A stretch of 10,538 nt of DNA from JAAFIP01 sp043721235 (GTDB taxonomy: Bacteria > Pseudomonadota > Gammaproteobacteria > Burkholderiales > Burkholderiaceae_C): assembly GCA_043721235.1 (NCBI GenBank), contig JAYSRE010000109.1, forward strand, positions 1-10,538, in the 5' to 3' direction. Below are positions 1-6,192 of this stretch, one piece after another (position 1 is the first letter of the stretch; every line of letters begins with the position of its first letter). Under the pieces are notes generated by a model. It saw only the letters and a list, made by a program, of their open reading frames with translations. It did no database searches and was not told the origin of the DNA. The position numbers and the translations under genes were made by a program.

Positions 1-64
1 ATATCTACGGGAAATCATCTAAAAATTATAGCGTGATAGAAAATACAAGCCCGCACGAAGCATC

Positions 65-1024
65 CTATAGTTGCCCGCCAGTACAACGTGTTACACCGCT
101 GATATCCTGGCGTGAAGAGATGTTGTTAAAACCTGCTGCGTGTAACAGCACAGCCACTTGGGCGGCTTGCTCATGGCCATGCTCCAGCAGCAGCCAGCCG
201 CCTACATTTAAGTGCGCCGGGGCTTGTTGGATGATGCTGCGAATATCGTCCAAGCCGTCTACGCCCGATGCCAGGGCCTGCAACGGTTCGTGCGTAAGGG
301 CGGCTAAGTGTGGGTCGGCAGCGGCGATGTAGGGTGGGTTGGAGACGATCAGGTCAAATTTTTGCCCGATGACTGCACCTAGCCAACTGCCTTGGTGAAA
401 CTGCACTGGCAACTGGCGAGTAGCAGCGTTGGCCTGGGCCACAGCCAGCGCGTCGGCGCTGGCATCAGTAGCGTGTACTTGCGCGTGGGGGCGTTGGGAC
501 TGGATGGCCAGGGCTATAGCGCCGCTGCCAGTGCCTAGGTCTAGCACTTGCGCGTTAGTTGCCTCTGGTAATAACTCCAGCGCCCAGTCCACCAGCGTCT
601 CGGTATCGTCGCGCGGGTCTAGCACGCGCTGGTCTACCGCCAGTTTCAGCCCGTAAAACTCCTTGTGTCCGACGATATAAGCTACCGGCTCGCCTGCGCG
701 GCGGCGGGCGCACAGGGCGCTGTAGGCGTCGGCTTGCAAAGTGCTGACCGGCTGGTTGTCGTTGGCCACCAGCCAGGCCAGGTCGGTGGTGGGTTTACTC
801 AAAGTGTGCAGCAGCAAAATGCGCGCGTCACCCTTGGCCATGCCGTGCTTTTGCGCGCGTAGCAAGGCCACTTGTACAGTGCCCAGCGGCTCGTTGGATT
901 TGGCGGTAGTGGCCTGCTGCACGGGCGCAGGGCGGGGCGCTTTGGCATAGGGCTTGGGGGCGTTTTTATTGACAGTGGCGTAGCCTGCGCGGGGTTTGGG
1001 GCCTTTGGCGATAGATCGGGCCAT
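65..1024 (-). CDS. prmC: Peptide chain release factor N5-glutamine methyltransferase PrmC
   Basis: PrmC (HemK) uses S-adenosylmethionine to methylate the Gln of the GGQ motif in release factors 1 and 2, which speeds peptide release in the cytoplasm. The SAM-binding motif LDLGTGSGAIALAI is at about residues 161-174, and the NPPY motif that binds the target Gln is at 229-232. A helical N-terminal release-factor-binding domain covers about 48-120, and the family's WLLLEHGHEQ segment is near 277-286. The start is supported by GGAG at 1034-1037, nine bases upstream. At 319 residues it exceeds the usual 275-290 because of a basic, Pro/Ala-rich extension of about 45 residues. The usual (I/D)PRPDTE segment reads DPRDDTE (136-142). 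It lies 21 bp after prfA, which encodes its substrate, and is surely cotranscribed with it. Confidence 0.95.
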   Translation of the reverse strand: MARSIAKGPKPRAGYATVNKNAPKPYAKAPRPAPVQQATTAKSNEPLGTVQVALLRAQKHGMAKGDARILLLHTLSKPTTDLAWLVANDNQPVSTLQADAYSALCARRRAGEPVAYIVGHKEFYGLKLAVDQRVLDPRDDTETLVDWALELLPEATNAQVLDLGTGSGAIALAIQSQRPHAQVHATDASADALAVAQANAATRQLPVQFHQGSWLGAVIGQKFDLIVSNPPYIAAADPHLAALTHEPLQALASGVDGLDDIRSIIQQAPAHLNVGGWLLLEHGHEQAAQVAVLLHAAGFNNISSRQDISGVTRCTGGQL

Positions 1025-1045
1025 TACTTGATACTCCGTGTCATG

Positions 1046-2155
1046 TCAATTACCACCCACTTCTAGTTCAGCCACCTGCTCGGCCTCGCGGGCGTGCAGC
1101 AGCGCGGTGACGGTTTCTTGCATGTCGCCCTCCATGATGAACAGCAGTTTGTACAGGGTCAGGTTAATGCGGTGGTCGGTCATGCGGCCTTGGGGAAAGT
1201 TGTAGGTTCTTATGCGGTCGCTGCGGTCGCCGCTGCCGATCAGGCCCTTGCGCAGTGCGGCGTCTTTGGCGGCGCGCTCAGAGCGGTCTTTCTCGTGAAT
1301 GCGGGCCGTCAGCACTTTGAGCGCAGATGCTTTGTTGCTGTGCTGGCTGCGCCCGTCCTGGCATTCGGCCACGATGCCGGTGGGCAGGTGGGTAATGCGC
1401 ACGGCAGAGTCGGTTTTGTTAATATGCTGGCCCCCTGCGCCGCTGGCGCGGTAGGTGTCAATGCGCAAATCGGCGGGGTTGATTTTGATGAGTACCGCCT
1501 CATCGGGCTCGGCCAGCACCGCTACCGTGCAGGCGCTGGTGTGAATGCGGCCCTGCGTTTCGGTGGTGGGCACGCGCTGCACGCGGTGGCCACCGCTCTC
1601 AAAGCGCATTTGGCCGTACACACCGACGCCTTTGTCGGCTCCAGATTGCCCGCCTTCCAGTTTGAACACCACTTCTTTGTAGCCACCCAGCTCGCTGGGC
1701 GACTCGCTCACTATCTCTGTGCGCCAGCCTTTCTTTTCGGCAAAGCGGGTGTACATGCGAAACAAATCTGCCGCAAATAAAGCCGACTCGTCGCCGCCCG
1801 TTCCCGCGCGCACTTCTATGAAGCAGTTGCGCGCATCGTCAGGGTCTTTAGGCAGCATCAGGCGTTGCAGTTCATCCTCTATGTGTGCTAATTCAGTTTC
1901 GCCGCTGGCAATTTCCTCGTGAGCCATGTCAGCCATATCAGGGTCGGCCAGCATGTCGCGCGCGCCTGCGATGTCTTTTTCCAGCTGCTCGTAGCGTTTT
2001 AATCGCCCTGCCACAGGGGTGACCTCGGCATGCTCTTTGGACAAATCGCGAAAAGCCTTCATGTCCGCCATGATGTCGGGGCTGGCCAGCAGGCTTTCCA
2101 AGTTTTCCAGGCGCTCGGCGTATTTTTCGGATTGGGTGCGGAGAAAGGGTTTCAT
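1046..2155 (-). CDS. prfA: Peptide chain release factor 1 (RF1)
   Basis: RF1 recognises UAA and UAG stop codons in the ribosomal A site and triggers hydrolysis of peptidyl-tRNA. The codon-reading tripeptide of the P-x-T type is PTT at 196-198 (PAT in E. coli), inside RVPTTETQGRIHTSA. The catalytic GGQ is at 241-243, within SGAGGQHINKTDSAVR. The N-terminal helical domain covers about 1-110. At 369 residues it is close to the family's 355-365. The P-x-T motif rather than SPF separates it from RF2. It is followed by prmC, which methylates the GGQ glutamine. Upstream it is separated from hemA by a toxin-antitoxin pair and two repeat copies, so transcription from the hemA promoter must cross that insert or prfA must have its own promoter. 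No strong promoter was picked out in 2156-2304. Confidence 0.97.
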   Translation of the reverse strand: MKPFLRTQSEKYAERLENLESLLASPDIMADMKAFRDLSKEHAEVTPVAGRLKRYEQLEKDIAGARDMLADPDMADMAHEEIASGETELAHIEDELQRLMLPKDPDDARNCFIEVRAGTGGDESALFAADLFRMYTRFAEKKGWRTEIVSESPSELGGYKEVVFKLEGGQSGADKGVGVYGQMRFESGGHRVQRVPTTETQGRIHTSACTVAVLAEPDEAVLIKINPADLRIDTYRASGAGGQHINKTDSAVRITHLPTGIVAECQDGRSQHSNKASALKVLTARIHEKDRSERAAKDAALRKGLIGSGDRSDRIRTYNFPQGRMTDHRINLTLYKLLFIMEGDMQETVTALLHAREAEQVAELEVGGN

Positions 2156-2205
2156 AAAATTCTAGTCAAAAGCAAAGTATTAAAAATGCGTTATTGCTAC
2201 TAATT

Positions 2206-2255
2206 AAGTAGCTGTTTGAGCAGGTAATACTAGTGCTAGAGGCCGTTTTTGCTTT
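2206..2255 (+). repeat. Dispersed intergenic repeat, copy D
   Basis: It matches copy E (3103-3149) without gaps at 39 of 47 positions. The last 21 bases (2235-2255, beginning GCTAGAGGCCG) are identical in the two. It lies between vapC and prfA in the same orientation as copy E, so the two bracket the vapBC pair. Weaker similarity extends left to about 2197. It resembles the AATAGCT...GCTAGAGGCC intergenic repeats I associate with Comamonadaceae chromosomes. Function is unknown. Confidence 0.8.
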
Positions 2256-2304
2256 CAAATAAAGATAATGAGGTCATACGTCACCATTTTAAATGTCGCT
2301 AAGG

Positions 2305-2697
2305 CTACGTCACCAGTTCAAGCGCCGCGCACTGCGCTATGCGGTCAAAATCTCGGTCTTTGGCCAGCAGCGGCAGCCCATCACGCAGGCACAGTTGTGC
2401 AATCACGCAGTCGATGGTAGACCGTATAGTCAGCCCGCGTGTGCGGCATTGGCGGTACAAGCCCGCGGCAGCGGCGTAATCGTCCCGTGTTGGCTCTGCC
2501 AGCCAGTTAAAGGCACCCAGCAGCAACGCAATACGCTTGGCTTCGGTGTCATTTTGAAGCCCCAGCAAAATTTCGGTAAAAACTAAACCCGGCAACGCAA
2601 TGGGCTCGTTGTCTGCAATGGCACGCGCGAGACGCTCAGCTTGGGGTGAGGAGTGTCCATTAAAGAAATCTATCCAGACAGAGGTGTCTACAACCAT
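2305..2697 (-). CDS. vapC: VapC-like PIN-domain ribonuclease toxin
   Basis: A 130-residue PIN-domain protein, the usual VapC length. VapC toxins are Mg2+-dependent ribonucleases that cut tRNA or rRNA and stop translation unless bound by VapB. The acidic metal-binding residues are visible: Asp4 (VVDTSVWIDF), Glu42 (FTEILLGL), Asp96 (STIDCVIAQL) and Asp114/Asp116 (AKDRDFDRIA). The set appears complete, so the toxin is probably active. The gene starts 15 bp after the vapB stop. AAGGA at 2710-2714 overlaps that stop and can serve as ribosome binding site. The pair interrupts the hemA-prfA order and lies between two direct repeats, suggesting later acquisition. The specific RNA target cannot be told from sequence. 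Confidence 0.9.
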   Translation of the reverse strand: MVVDTSVWIDFFNGHSSPQAERLARAIADNEPIALPGLVFTEILLGLQNDTEAKRIALLLGAFNWLAEPTRDDYAAAAGLYRQCRTRGLTIRSTIDCVIAQLCLRDGLPLLAKDRDFDRIAQCAALELVT

Positions 2698-2712
2698 AAA
2701 AACTGCACGTCC

Positions 2713-2925
2713 TTAAACGGGTTTTGCAGCCGGCCTGGCCGTGCGCAGGGCGTCTAAATCGCCCTGCCACGCCACTTTGCCGCGCAAACTCAGCAGTTGC
2801 CTGCGCATCAAAGCGCGCGAAAGCTCAGCTAAAGCGGCATTGACCGCCGCCTTCTTACTGGCAAAGTGGCCCAAGCTCATCACTTGGTCCAGCACGTCGC
2901 CATCTAATTCAACATGTGTGCGCAT
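2713..2925 (-). CDS. vapB: VapB-like antitoxin
   Basis: A 70-residue antitoxin partner of the PIN toxin immediately downstream. The first ~35 residues (MRTHVELDGDVLDQVMSLGH, then SKKAAVNAALAEL) fit the short ribbon-helix-helix DNA-binding fold of VapB (DUF2191-type) antitoxins. The tail ending RGKVAWQGDLDALRTAR is the kind of segment that wraps the toxin. The frame stays open to an ATG at 3033, but I chose the ATG at 2925 because family members begin at MRT-like sequence. The extra 36 upstream residues look unlike any VapB, and a promoter and palindrome lie within them. Such antitoxins normally repress their own operon together with the toxin. No clear Shine-Dalgarno sequence precedes this ATG. 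Confidence 0.82.
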   Translation of the reverse strand: MRTHVELDGDVLDQVMSLGHFASKKAAVNAALAELSRALMRRQLLSLRGKVAWQGDLDALRTARPAAKPV

Positions 2926-2933
2926 AACAACAC

Positions 2934-2948
2934 TTTTATGTGATAAAA
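2934..2948. promoter_or_regulatory. Palindrome, candidate VapB operator
   Basis: TTTTAT-GTG-ATAAAA is a perfect inverted repeat with 6-bp arms and a 3-bp centre. It lies nine bases upstream of the chosen vapB start and downstream of the candidate promoter. VapB proteins typically autoregulate by binding such palindromes. The assignment is inference from position and symmetry. Confidence 0.45.
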
Positions 2949-2969
2949 AACAATCGTTTTGTGGGCTTA

Positions 2970-2997
2970 ATTTTAACAAATTTTGTGCCAACTGCAA
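2970..2997 (-). promoter_or_regulatory. Candidate vapBC promoter
   Basis: On the minus strand, TTGCAG (2997-2992) is followed after 16 bp by TAAAAT (2975-2970), near sigma-70 consensus. The predicted transcript would start around 2963, giving a leader of about 38 nt that contains the palindrome at 2934-2948. This lies inside the longer reading frame that starts at 3033, which argues for the shorter vapB. Confidence 0.45.
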
Positions 2998-3090
2998 TGT
3001 TGCCCCGTCACTGGCTTGTTTCGCGATATCCATTTTCTATGGTGGAGAAAAAATCGGCCAGTTGATAAAAAGACAAGGTAACGCGTGAAG

Positions 3091-3149
3091 CTATAAATTC
3101 AATAGCTTCTTGAGCAGTTATTGCGTGCGCTAGAGGCCGTTTTTGCTTT
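3091..3149 (+). repeat. Dispersed repeat, copy E, overlapping the hemA 3' end
   Basis: It shares 39 of 47 positions with copy D at 2209-2255 (aligned 3103-3149) and has the same orientation. Its left part (CTATAAATTCAATAGCT) also matches the reverse complements of copies A and B, so all five copies form one family. It runs 20 bases into hemA on the opposite strand and supplies that gene's TAG stop (3130-3132) and last few codons. Confidence 0.8.
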
Positions 3150-4431
3150 GAGATTGGGATAAAAACAAGCGACTGGCTGCGGCTTTGGCTTGTTCGCGCT
3201 GCACTTCATCGGCAGCGTTCAGCTGGCTGTAGGTGCCGTGCAGCATTTTTTGCGTCAGGCCGCGTGACAGTGCTTCCAGTACGGTGTCAATGTTTTCGCC
3301 TTTGGCCAGCAGCTTTTTGGCTCGGGCGATTTCTAGGGCGCGCCATTCGTCGGTTTGTGCGTTCAGTTGCTGGATCAATGGCACGCTGCCGCCAGCGCTG
3401 CGTTGGCCCATCCAGTGCATAAAGTCGACCACGCCTGCGTCTACGATAGCTTCGGCCTGCGCCACGGCGGCTTGGCGGCTGGCTTGGGCCGTTTGCACCA
3501 CGGTGGCCAGGTCGTCCACGGTGTACAGGTACACGTCTTCGAGTGCTTTTACCTCGGGCTCTATGTCGCGCGGCACGGCCAGGTCCACCATAAAAATGGG
3601 GCGGTGTTTGCGCGCTTTTACAGCCCGCTCTACCGCGCCAAGGCCAATGATGGGCAGGGTGCTGGCGGTGCAGCTAATCACCGCGTCAAACTCGTGCAGG
3701 CGGCTGGGCAGCTCGCCCAAATGCATGGTGTGCGCGTTGGCAAATTTGGCGGCCAGCAGCTCGCCACGCTCAACAGTGCGGTTGGCAATCATTATCGATT
3801 GCGGGTTCTTAGCTGCAAAATGCGTGGCAGCCAGTTCAATCATCTCGCCCGCACCCACCAACAGCACGCGGATTTTGCTGAGGTCTTCAAACAGCTGGCC
3901 ACACAGCCGCACGCTGGCTGCGGCCATGCTGATGCTGTGCGCGCCAATCTCGGTGTGGGTGCGCACGTCTTTGGCCACAGCAAAGCTGCGCTGAAACAGC
4001 TGCTGCAGCGTGCTGCCCATGGCGCCTGCGTCTTCGGCGGCGCGCACCGCGTCTTTCATTTGGCCCAGTATTTGCGGCTCGCCCAGCACCATAGAGTCGA
4101 GCCCGCTGGCCACCCGAAAGGCGTGGCGGGCGGCTTGGTCTTCATACAGGCTGTAGGTGTGGCCTTGCAAAGCTTGGGCGCTAAGGCCGCCGCTGGCGGC
4201 CAGCCACTGCAGGGCGCCCTGGGATTGCACAGTACTGCTAGCGCCATAAATCTCGGTGCGGTTGTAGGTGGAAACCAAGGCAAGTTCGGTTTCGCCTGCG
4301 CCAGTTTGGGTTTTTAACGCCCCTCGCAGGCCGGCCAATGTAGGGGGCAACTGGTCAAGTGCAAACGCAAATCTGCCGCGCACGTCCAGCGGCGCGGTGG
4401 TGTGGTTAATGCCAAGAGCCCAAACAGACAT
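3130..4431 (-). CDS. hemA: Glutamyl-tRNA reductase with catalytic Cys replaced by Tyr
   Basis: GluTR reduces glutamyl-tRNA(Glu) to glutamate-1-semialdehyde with NADPH, the first committed step of C5-pathway haem synthesis. The 433 residues show a catalytic domain (about 1-160), an NADPH-binding domain with LLVGAGEM (190-197) and ANRTVERGE (216-224), MVDLAVPRDIEPEV (281-294), and a C-terminal dimerisation helix region. GEPQILGQMK (117-126) is typical. I chose the ATG at 4431 (MSVWALGINHTTAP), the usual family N-terminus, rather than one 33 bases upstream. Two oddities stand out. The catalytic motif expected as STCNRTE reads STYNRTE, with Tyr56 coded by TAC at 4264-4266. The last residues (SKNGL) and the stop come from a dispersed repeat. 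The frame is otherwise full length and well conserved, so this is either a base error, an inactivated copy or an unusual enzyme. Confidence 0.93.
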   Translation of the reverse strand: MSVWALGINHTTAPLDVRGRFAFALDQLPPTLAGLRGALKTQTGAGETELALVSTYNRTEIYGASSTVQSQGALQWLAASGGLSAQALQGHTYSLYEDQAARHAFRVASGLDSMVLGEPQILGQMKDAVRAAEDAGAMGSTLQQLFQRSFAVAKDVRTHTEIGAHSISMAAASVRLCGQLFEDLSKIRVLLVGAGEMIELAATHFAAKNPQSIMIANRTVERGELLAAKFANAHTMHLGELPSRLHEFDAVISCTASTLPIIGLGAVERAVKARKHRPIFMVDLAVPRDIEPEVKALEDVYLYTVDDLATVVQTAQASRQAAVAQAEAIVDAGVVDFMHWMGQRSAGGSVPLIQQLNAQTDEWRALEIARAKKLLAKGENIDTVLEALSRGLTQKMLHGTYSQLNAADEVQREQAKAAASRLFLSQSQSKNGL

Positions 4432-4437
4432 CTTCAC

Positions 4438-4443
4438 ATTATA
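4438..4443 (-). promoter_or_regulatory. -10 element just upstream of hemA
   Basis: A perfect TATAAT on the minus strand (4443-4438) ends seven bases before the hemA ATG at 4431. No good -35 sequence is seen 16-18 bp further up. If this element is used, transcription would begin at or within a base or two of the start codon, giving a leaderless message. The absence of a Shine-Dalgarno sequence fits that. Confidence 0.45.
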
Positions 4444-4503
4444 AAATGAGAGGCTGCATTGCACGTACGCCGCGTCACAACACCTTATTTAGGGGCATGA
4501 TTC

Positions 4504-4782
4504 ATGGGTTTTTTGGAAGCCGTTAACCATCTGCTGAACTTCTTGGCCCCTGCGGCCTTTGTGGCAGTGCTGGTGGTGCTGGTTTCTCGAATTTTTAAGC
4601 TAAATCGCCTTGCCGCCCAAGGAAATACTGCACAGATAGCTATTAATTTTATAGTATGCGCTGCCGTGCTTGGCACTGGCCTGTGGTTCTTTGGGCGCGA
4701 CGCCAAGATGGCCACTTACCTGGCCATGGTGCTGGCCAGCGGCACGGTGCAGTGGGTGCTAGGCAAAGGCTGGAAGAGGTAA
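4504..4782 (+). CDS. Small three-helix membrane protein of unknown function
   Basis: A 92-residue hydrophobic protein with three likely membrane helices at about 14-31, 45-63 and 68-86. The short basic loop FKLNRLAAQ lies between the first two, and FFGRDAKMATY between the last two. AGGGG at 4491-4495 is a good ribosome binding site eight bases before this ATG. The gene is divergent from hemA, sharing a 72-bp intergenic region. Similar small membrane proteins next to hemA occur, as I recall, in other Comamonadaceae, but no function is known to me. Bases 4603-4654 are a copy of the dispersed repeat, translated in frame as residues 34-51, so the loop and the start of helix 2 are repeat-derived. 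Confidence 0.75.
   Translation: MGFLEAVNHLLNFLAPAAFVAVLVVLVSRIFKLNRLAAQGNTAQIAINFIVCAAVLGTGLWFFGRDAKMATYLAMVLASGTVQWVLGKGWKR
4603..4654 (-). repeat. Dispersed repeat, copy A, inside a coding sequence
   Basis: The segment from CGCCCAAGG (4614) to TTTTATAG (4654) matches copy B at 35 of 41 positions and copy C at 33 of 41, without gaps. Its reverse complement lines up with copies D and E. Unlike the others it lies wholly within an open frame, coding residues 34-51 of the small membrane protein. Confidence 0.8.
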
Positions 4783-4845
4783 CGGCGCATGTGTGCAACG
4801 TAGGTGGATAAACAACGCATGGGTATGCACCATGGCAAATTCCAT

Positions 4846-4900
4846 CGAAATAGTCCTATCGCCCAAGGAAATGCTGCATAAGCAGCTATTATTTTTATAG
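4846..4900 (-). repeat. Dispersed repeat, copy B
   Basis: It lies in the 144-bp convergent gap between the small membrane gene and pldA. It matches copy A at 35 of 41 positions (4860-4900). Read on the minus strand it contains GCTGC-TTAT-GCAGC, a short hairpin not preserved in copies A and C, and not followed by a T run, so I do not call it a terminator. Nothing else is evident in 4783-4926. Confidence 0.8.
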
Positions 4901-4926
4901 TTGATAGTTAACTGCAGCTTACCAGT

Positions 4927-6057
4927 CTACCAGTCCACCAAGCTCAAGCCCACGCTGAGCACAGTGCGTGGGCGGTTGTAGTCAATCAGGCTGTCGCCGT
5001 AGCCGCTGAACAGCTGGGTGTGAAAGCGCAGCCCGCTGTTGGCGCTGCCCAGGCTGCGCAGGTACTCTAGCTTGATGGAGCCGCGCCCCTGGCTGCGCAG
5101 CGCGTGGCGCAAGGTAAAGCCCAGGGTATGGGTGGTTTTCTCGGTACTGCTGGCAGTGTGGGCACCCGAACCCGAGCCGGTGTCAAAGCTCCACCTGCCT
5201 GCCAGCTCGGCGCGGCCTACGGTGTTGCTGATGTCAGGGTTGTCGTCGTCTTCGCGTTTGTCTATGCGCTGCCAGCCGCGCACTTGCAGGGTAAAGCGGT
5301 CGCCATTGGGGGCTATTTTGTCGGCAGCGGCCATCAGGGTGGCGCGGTTCCAGCTGCGTGACAGGGGCAGGCTTTGGCCGTTGGACTGGTGCACCAAGCC
5401 GATGCCGCTTAAGCGGTAAGTCCAGCCAGCGGGCAGGGCAATGGTGTGCGGGTAGACGTAGACCAGCTCGGGTTCGTGGTCGGTGGCGCGAAAGGGGCGC
5501 GATATGGCGGGGTTAAACAGTTGCCAGTAACTTTGCTGGGTATAGCCAAACCACAGCGAGTCACGCAATGGGTGGTTGTCGCTGCGCAGCAGGCCCGAGG
5601 CAATTTTGGTGCGCACACTGAGGTTAATTTTCAGCTCGTTGCTGCCATACGCTGTGGCGACGGCAGCCGCGCCATTGGTGGGCGAGCTCGGTTGGGTGCT
5701 AACGCTGTTGGCACCCACCACGGCCAGGCTGATGGGCCGGTAGCCCCGAATCTCCAGTGCGCCGCGGGCGCTGGCGTGCTCCAGGTCCCAAAAACGGGTG
5801 ATCTCGCTGGGCTGGTTGGCCGCGCGCTGGTCGGCGGTTTGCACGGCGGCGGGGGCTTCGGGATTGGGTGCAGGGGGCACTGTGGCGGGTGTTAAGTTGG
5901 CCGCTGGCGGCACTTTGCCGCTGCGCAAAGCCCAGTTGTCGTAGCAAGCCAGTCGCGCGGCGCTGTCGGTAATGGGGGTGCAGCCTGCAGGGTCGGCTTG
6001 GGCTGCTGCTGCAGCGCAAACCAGCAGTGTGGACAGGGCGATCAGGCTTTTCTTCAT
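4927..6057 (-). CDS. pldA: Outer-membrane phospholipase A (OMPLA)
   Basis: OMPLA is a Ca2+-dependent outer-membrane beta-barrel that hydrolyses phospholipids reaching the outer leaflet and helps keep lipid asymmetry. Residues 1-21 are a signal peptide, with likely cleavage after AQA. The barrel covers about 135-376. FGYTQQSYWQL (170-180) and the active-site stretch from HQSNG (223) to SRSWNR (238) are diagnostic. Catalytic His223, Ser225 and Asn237 match His142, Ser144 and Asn156 of E. coli, and Ser233 matches the Ca2+ ligand Ser152. The protein ends in an aromatic residue after alternating hydrophobics (VGLSLVDW), as barrel-assembly signals do. About 110 residues precede the barrel. They include the CTPITDSAARLACYD motif with two Cys (26, 38) and a Pro/Ala-rich linker, making it longer than the ~290-residue E. 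coli enzyme. It is monocistronic. Confidence 0.93.
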   Translation of the reverse strand: MKKSLIALSTLLVCAAAAAQADPAGCTPITDSAARLACYDNWALRSGKVPPAANLTPATVPPAPNPEAPAAVQTADQRAANQPSEITRFWDLEHASARGALEIRGYRPISLAVVGANSVSTQPSSPTNGAAAVATAYGSNELKINLSVRTKIASGLLRSDNHPLRDSLWFGYTQQSYWQLFNPAISRPFRATDHEPELVYVYPHTIALPAGWTYRLSGIGLVHQSNGQSLPLSRSWNRATLMAAADKIAPNGDRFTLQVRGWQRIDKREDDDNPDISNTVGRAELAGRWSFDTGSGSGAHTASSTEKTTHTLGFTLRHALRSQGRGSIKLEYLRSLGSANSGLRFHTQLFSGYGDSLIDYNRPRTVLSVGLSLVDW

Positions 6058-6085
6058 GGGCGCGGTGCGGGTCGGGTTTGCAGGA

Positions 6086-6113
6086 TTAATAGCGTTTTAG
6101 GCCTGTCGCCCAA
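6086..6113 (-). promoter_or_regulatory. Candidate pldA promoter, -35 within repeat copy C
   Basis: On the minus strand TTGGGC (6113-6108) is followed after 16 bp by TATTAA (6091-6086), about 29 bp before the pldA ATG. The -35 hexamer belongs to the conserved part of the repeat. The match to sigma-70 consensus is moderate only, and no ribosome binding site is obvious before the ATG. Confidence 0.3.
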
Positions 6114-6147
6114 AAAAATACTGCATAGTTAGCTATTAAATTAGGAG
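6094..6147 (-). repeat. Dispersed repeat, copy C
   Basis: It lies between nrsF and pldA. It matches copy A at 33 of 41 positions (6107-6147). Its reverse complement continues with GGGCGACAGGCC, which aligns with the GCTAGAGGCC end of copies D and E. It has the same orientation as copies A and B. Confidence 0.75.
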
Positions 6148-6192
6148 TTTACACAGTTGCGCATGCTTACACACGCAGAGCTATACCCTCCC

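Noticed and set aside
1..64. Downstream region of prmC examined for a terminator or another gene
   Set aside because: It is AT-rich, with no convincing stem and T run and no coding frame of interest.
1094..1780. Open frame of 228 codons on the plus strand opposite prfA
   Set aside because: It is a shadow of prfA, with low-complexity composition and no ribosome binding site.
2926..3033. N-terminal 36-residue extension of vapB
   Set aside because: No ribosome binding site precedes the ATG at 3033, the residues do not resemble VapB, and promoter-like and palindromic signals lie inside.
3355..4317. Open frame of 320 codons on the plus strand opposite hemA
   Set aside because: It is antisense to a well-conserved gene, has biased His/Gly/Ala-rich composition typical of a shadow frame and no recognisable family.
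4432..4464. Upstream start for hemA adding 11 residues
   Set aside because: The added residues are not family-like, the perfect -10 box lies within them and no ribosome binding site precedes the upstream ATG.
4871..4890. GCTGC-TTAT-GCAGC hairpin in repeat copy B as a terminator for the convergent genes
   Set aside because: The stem is only five pairs, is not preserved in other copies and has no adjacent T run.
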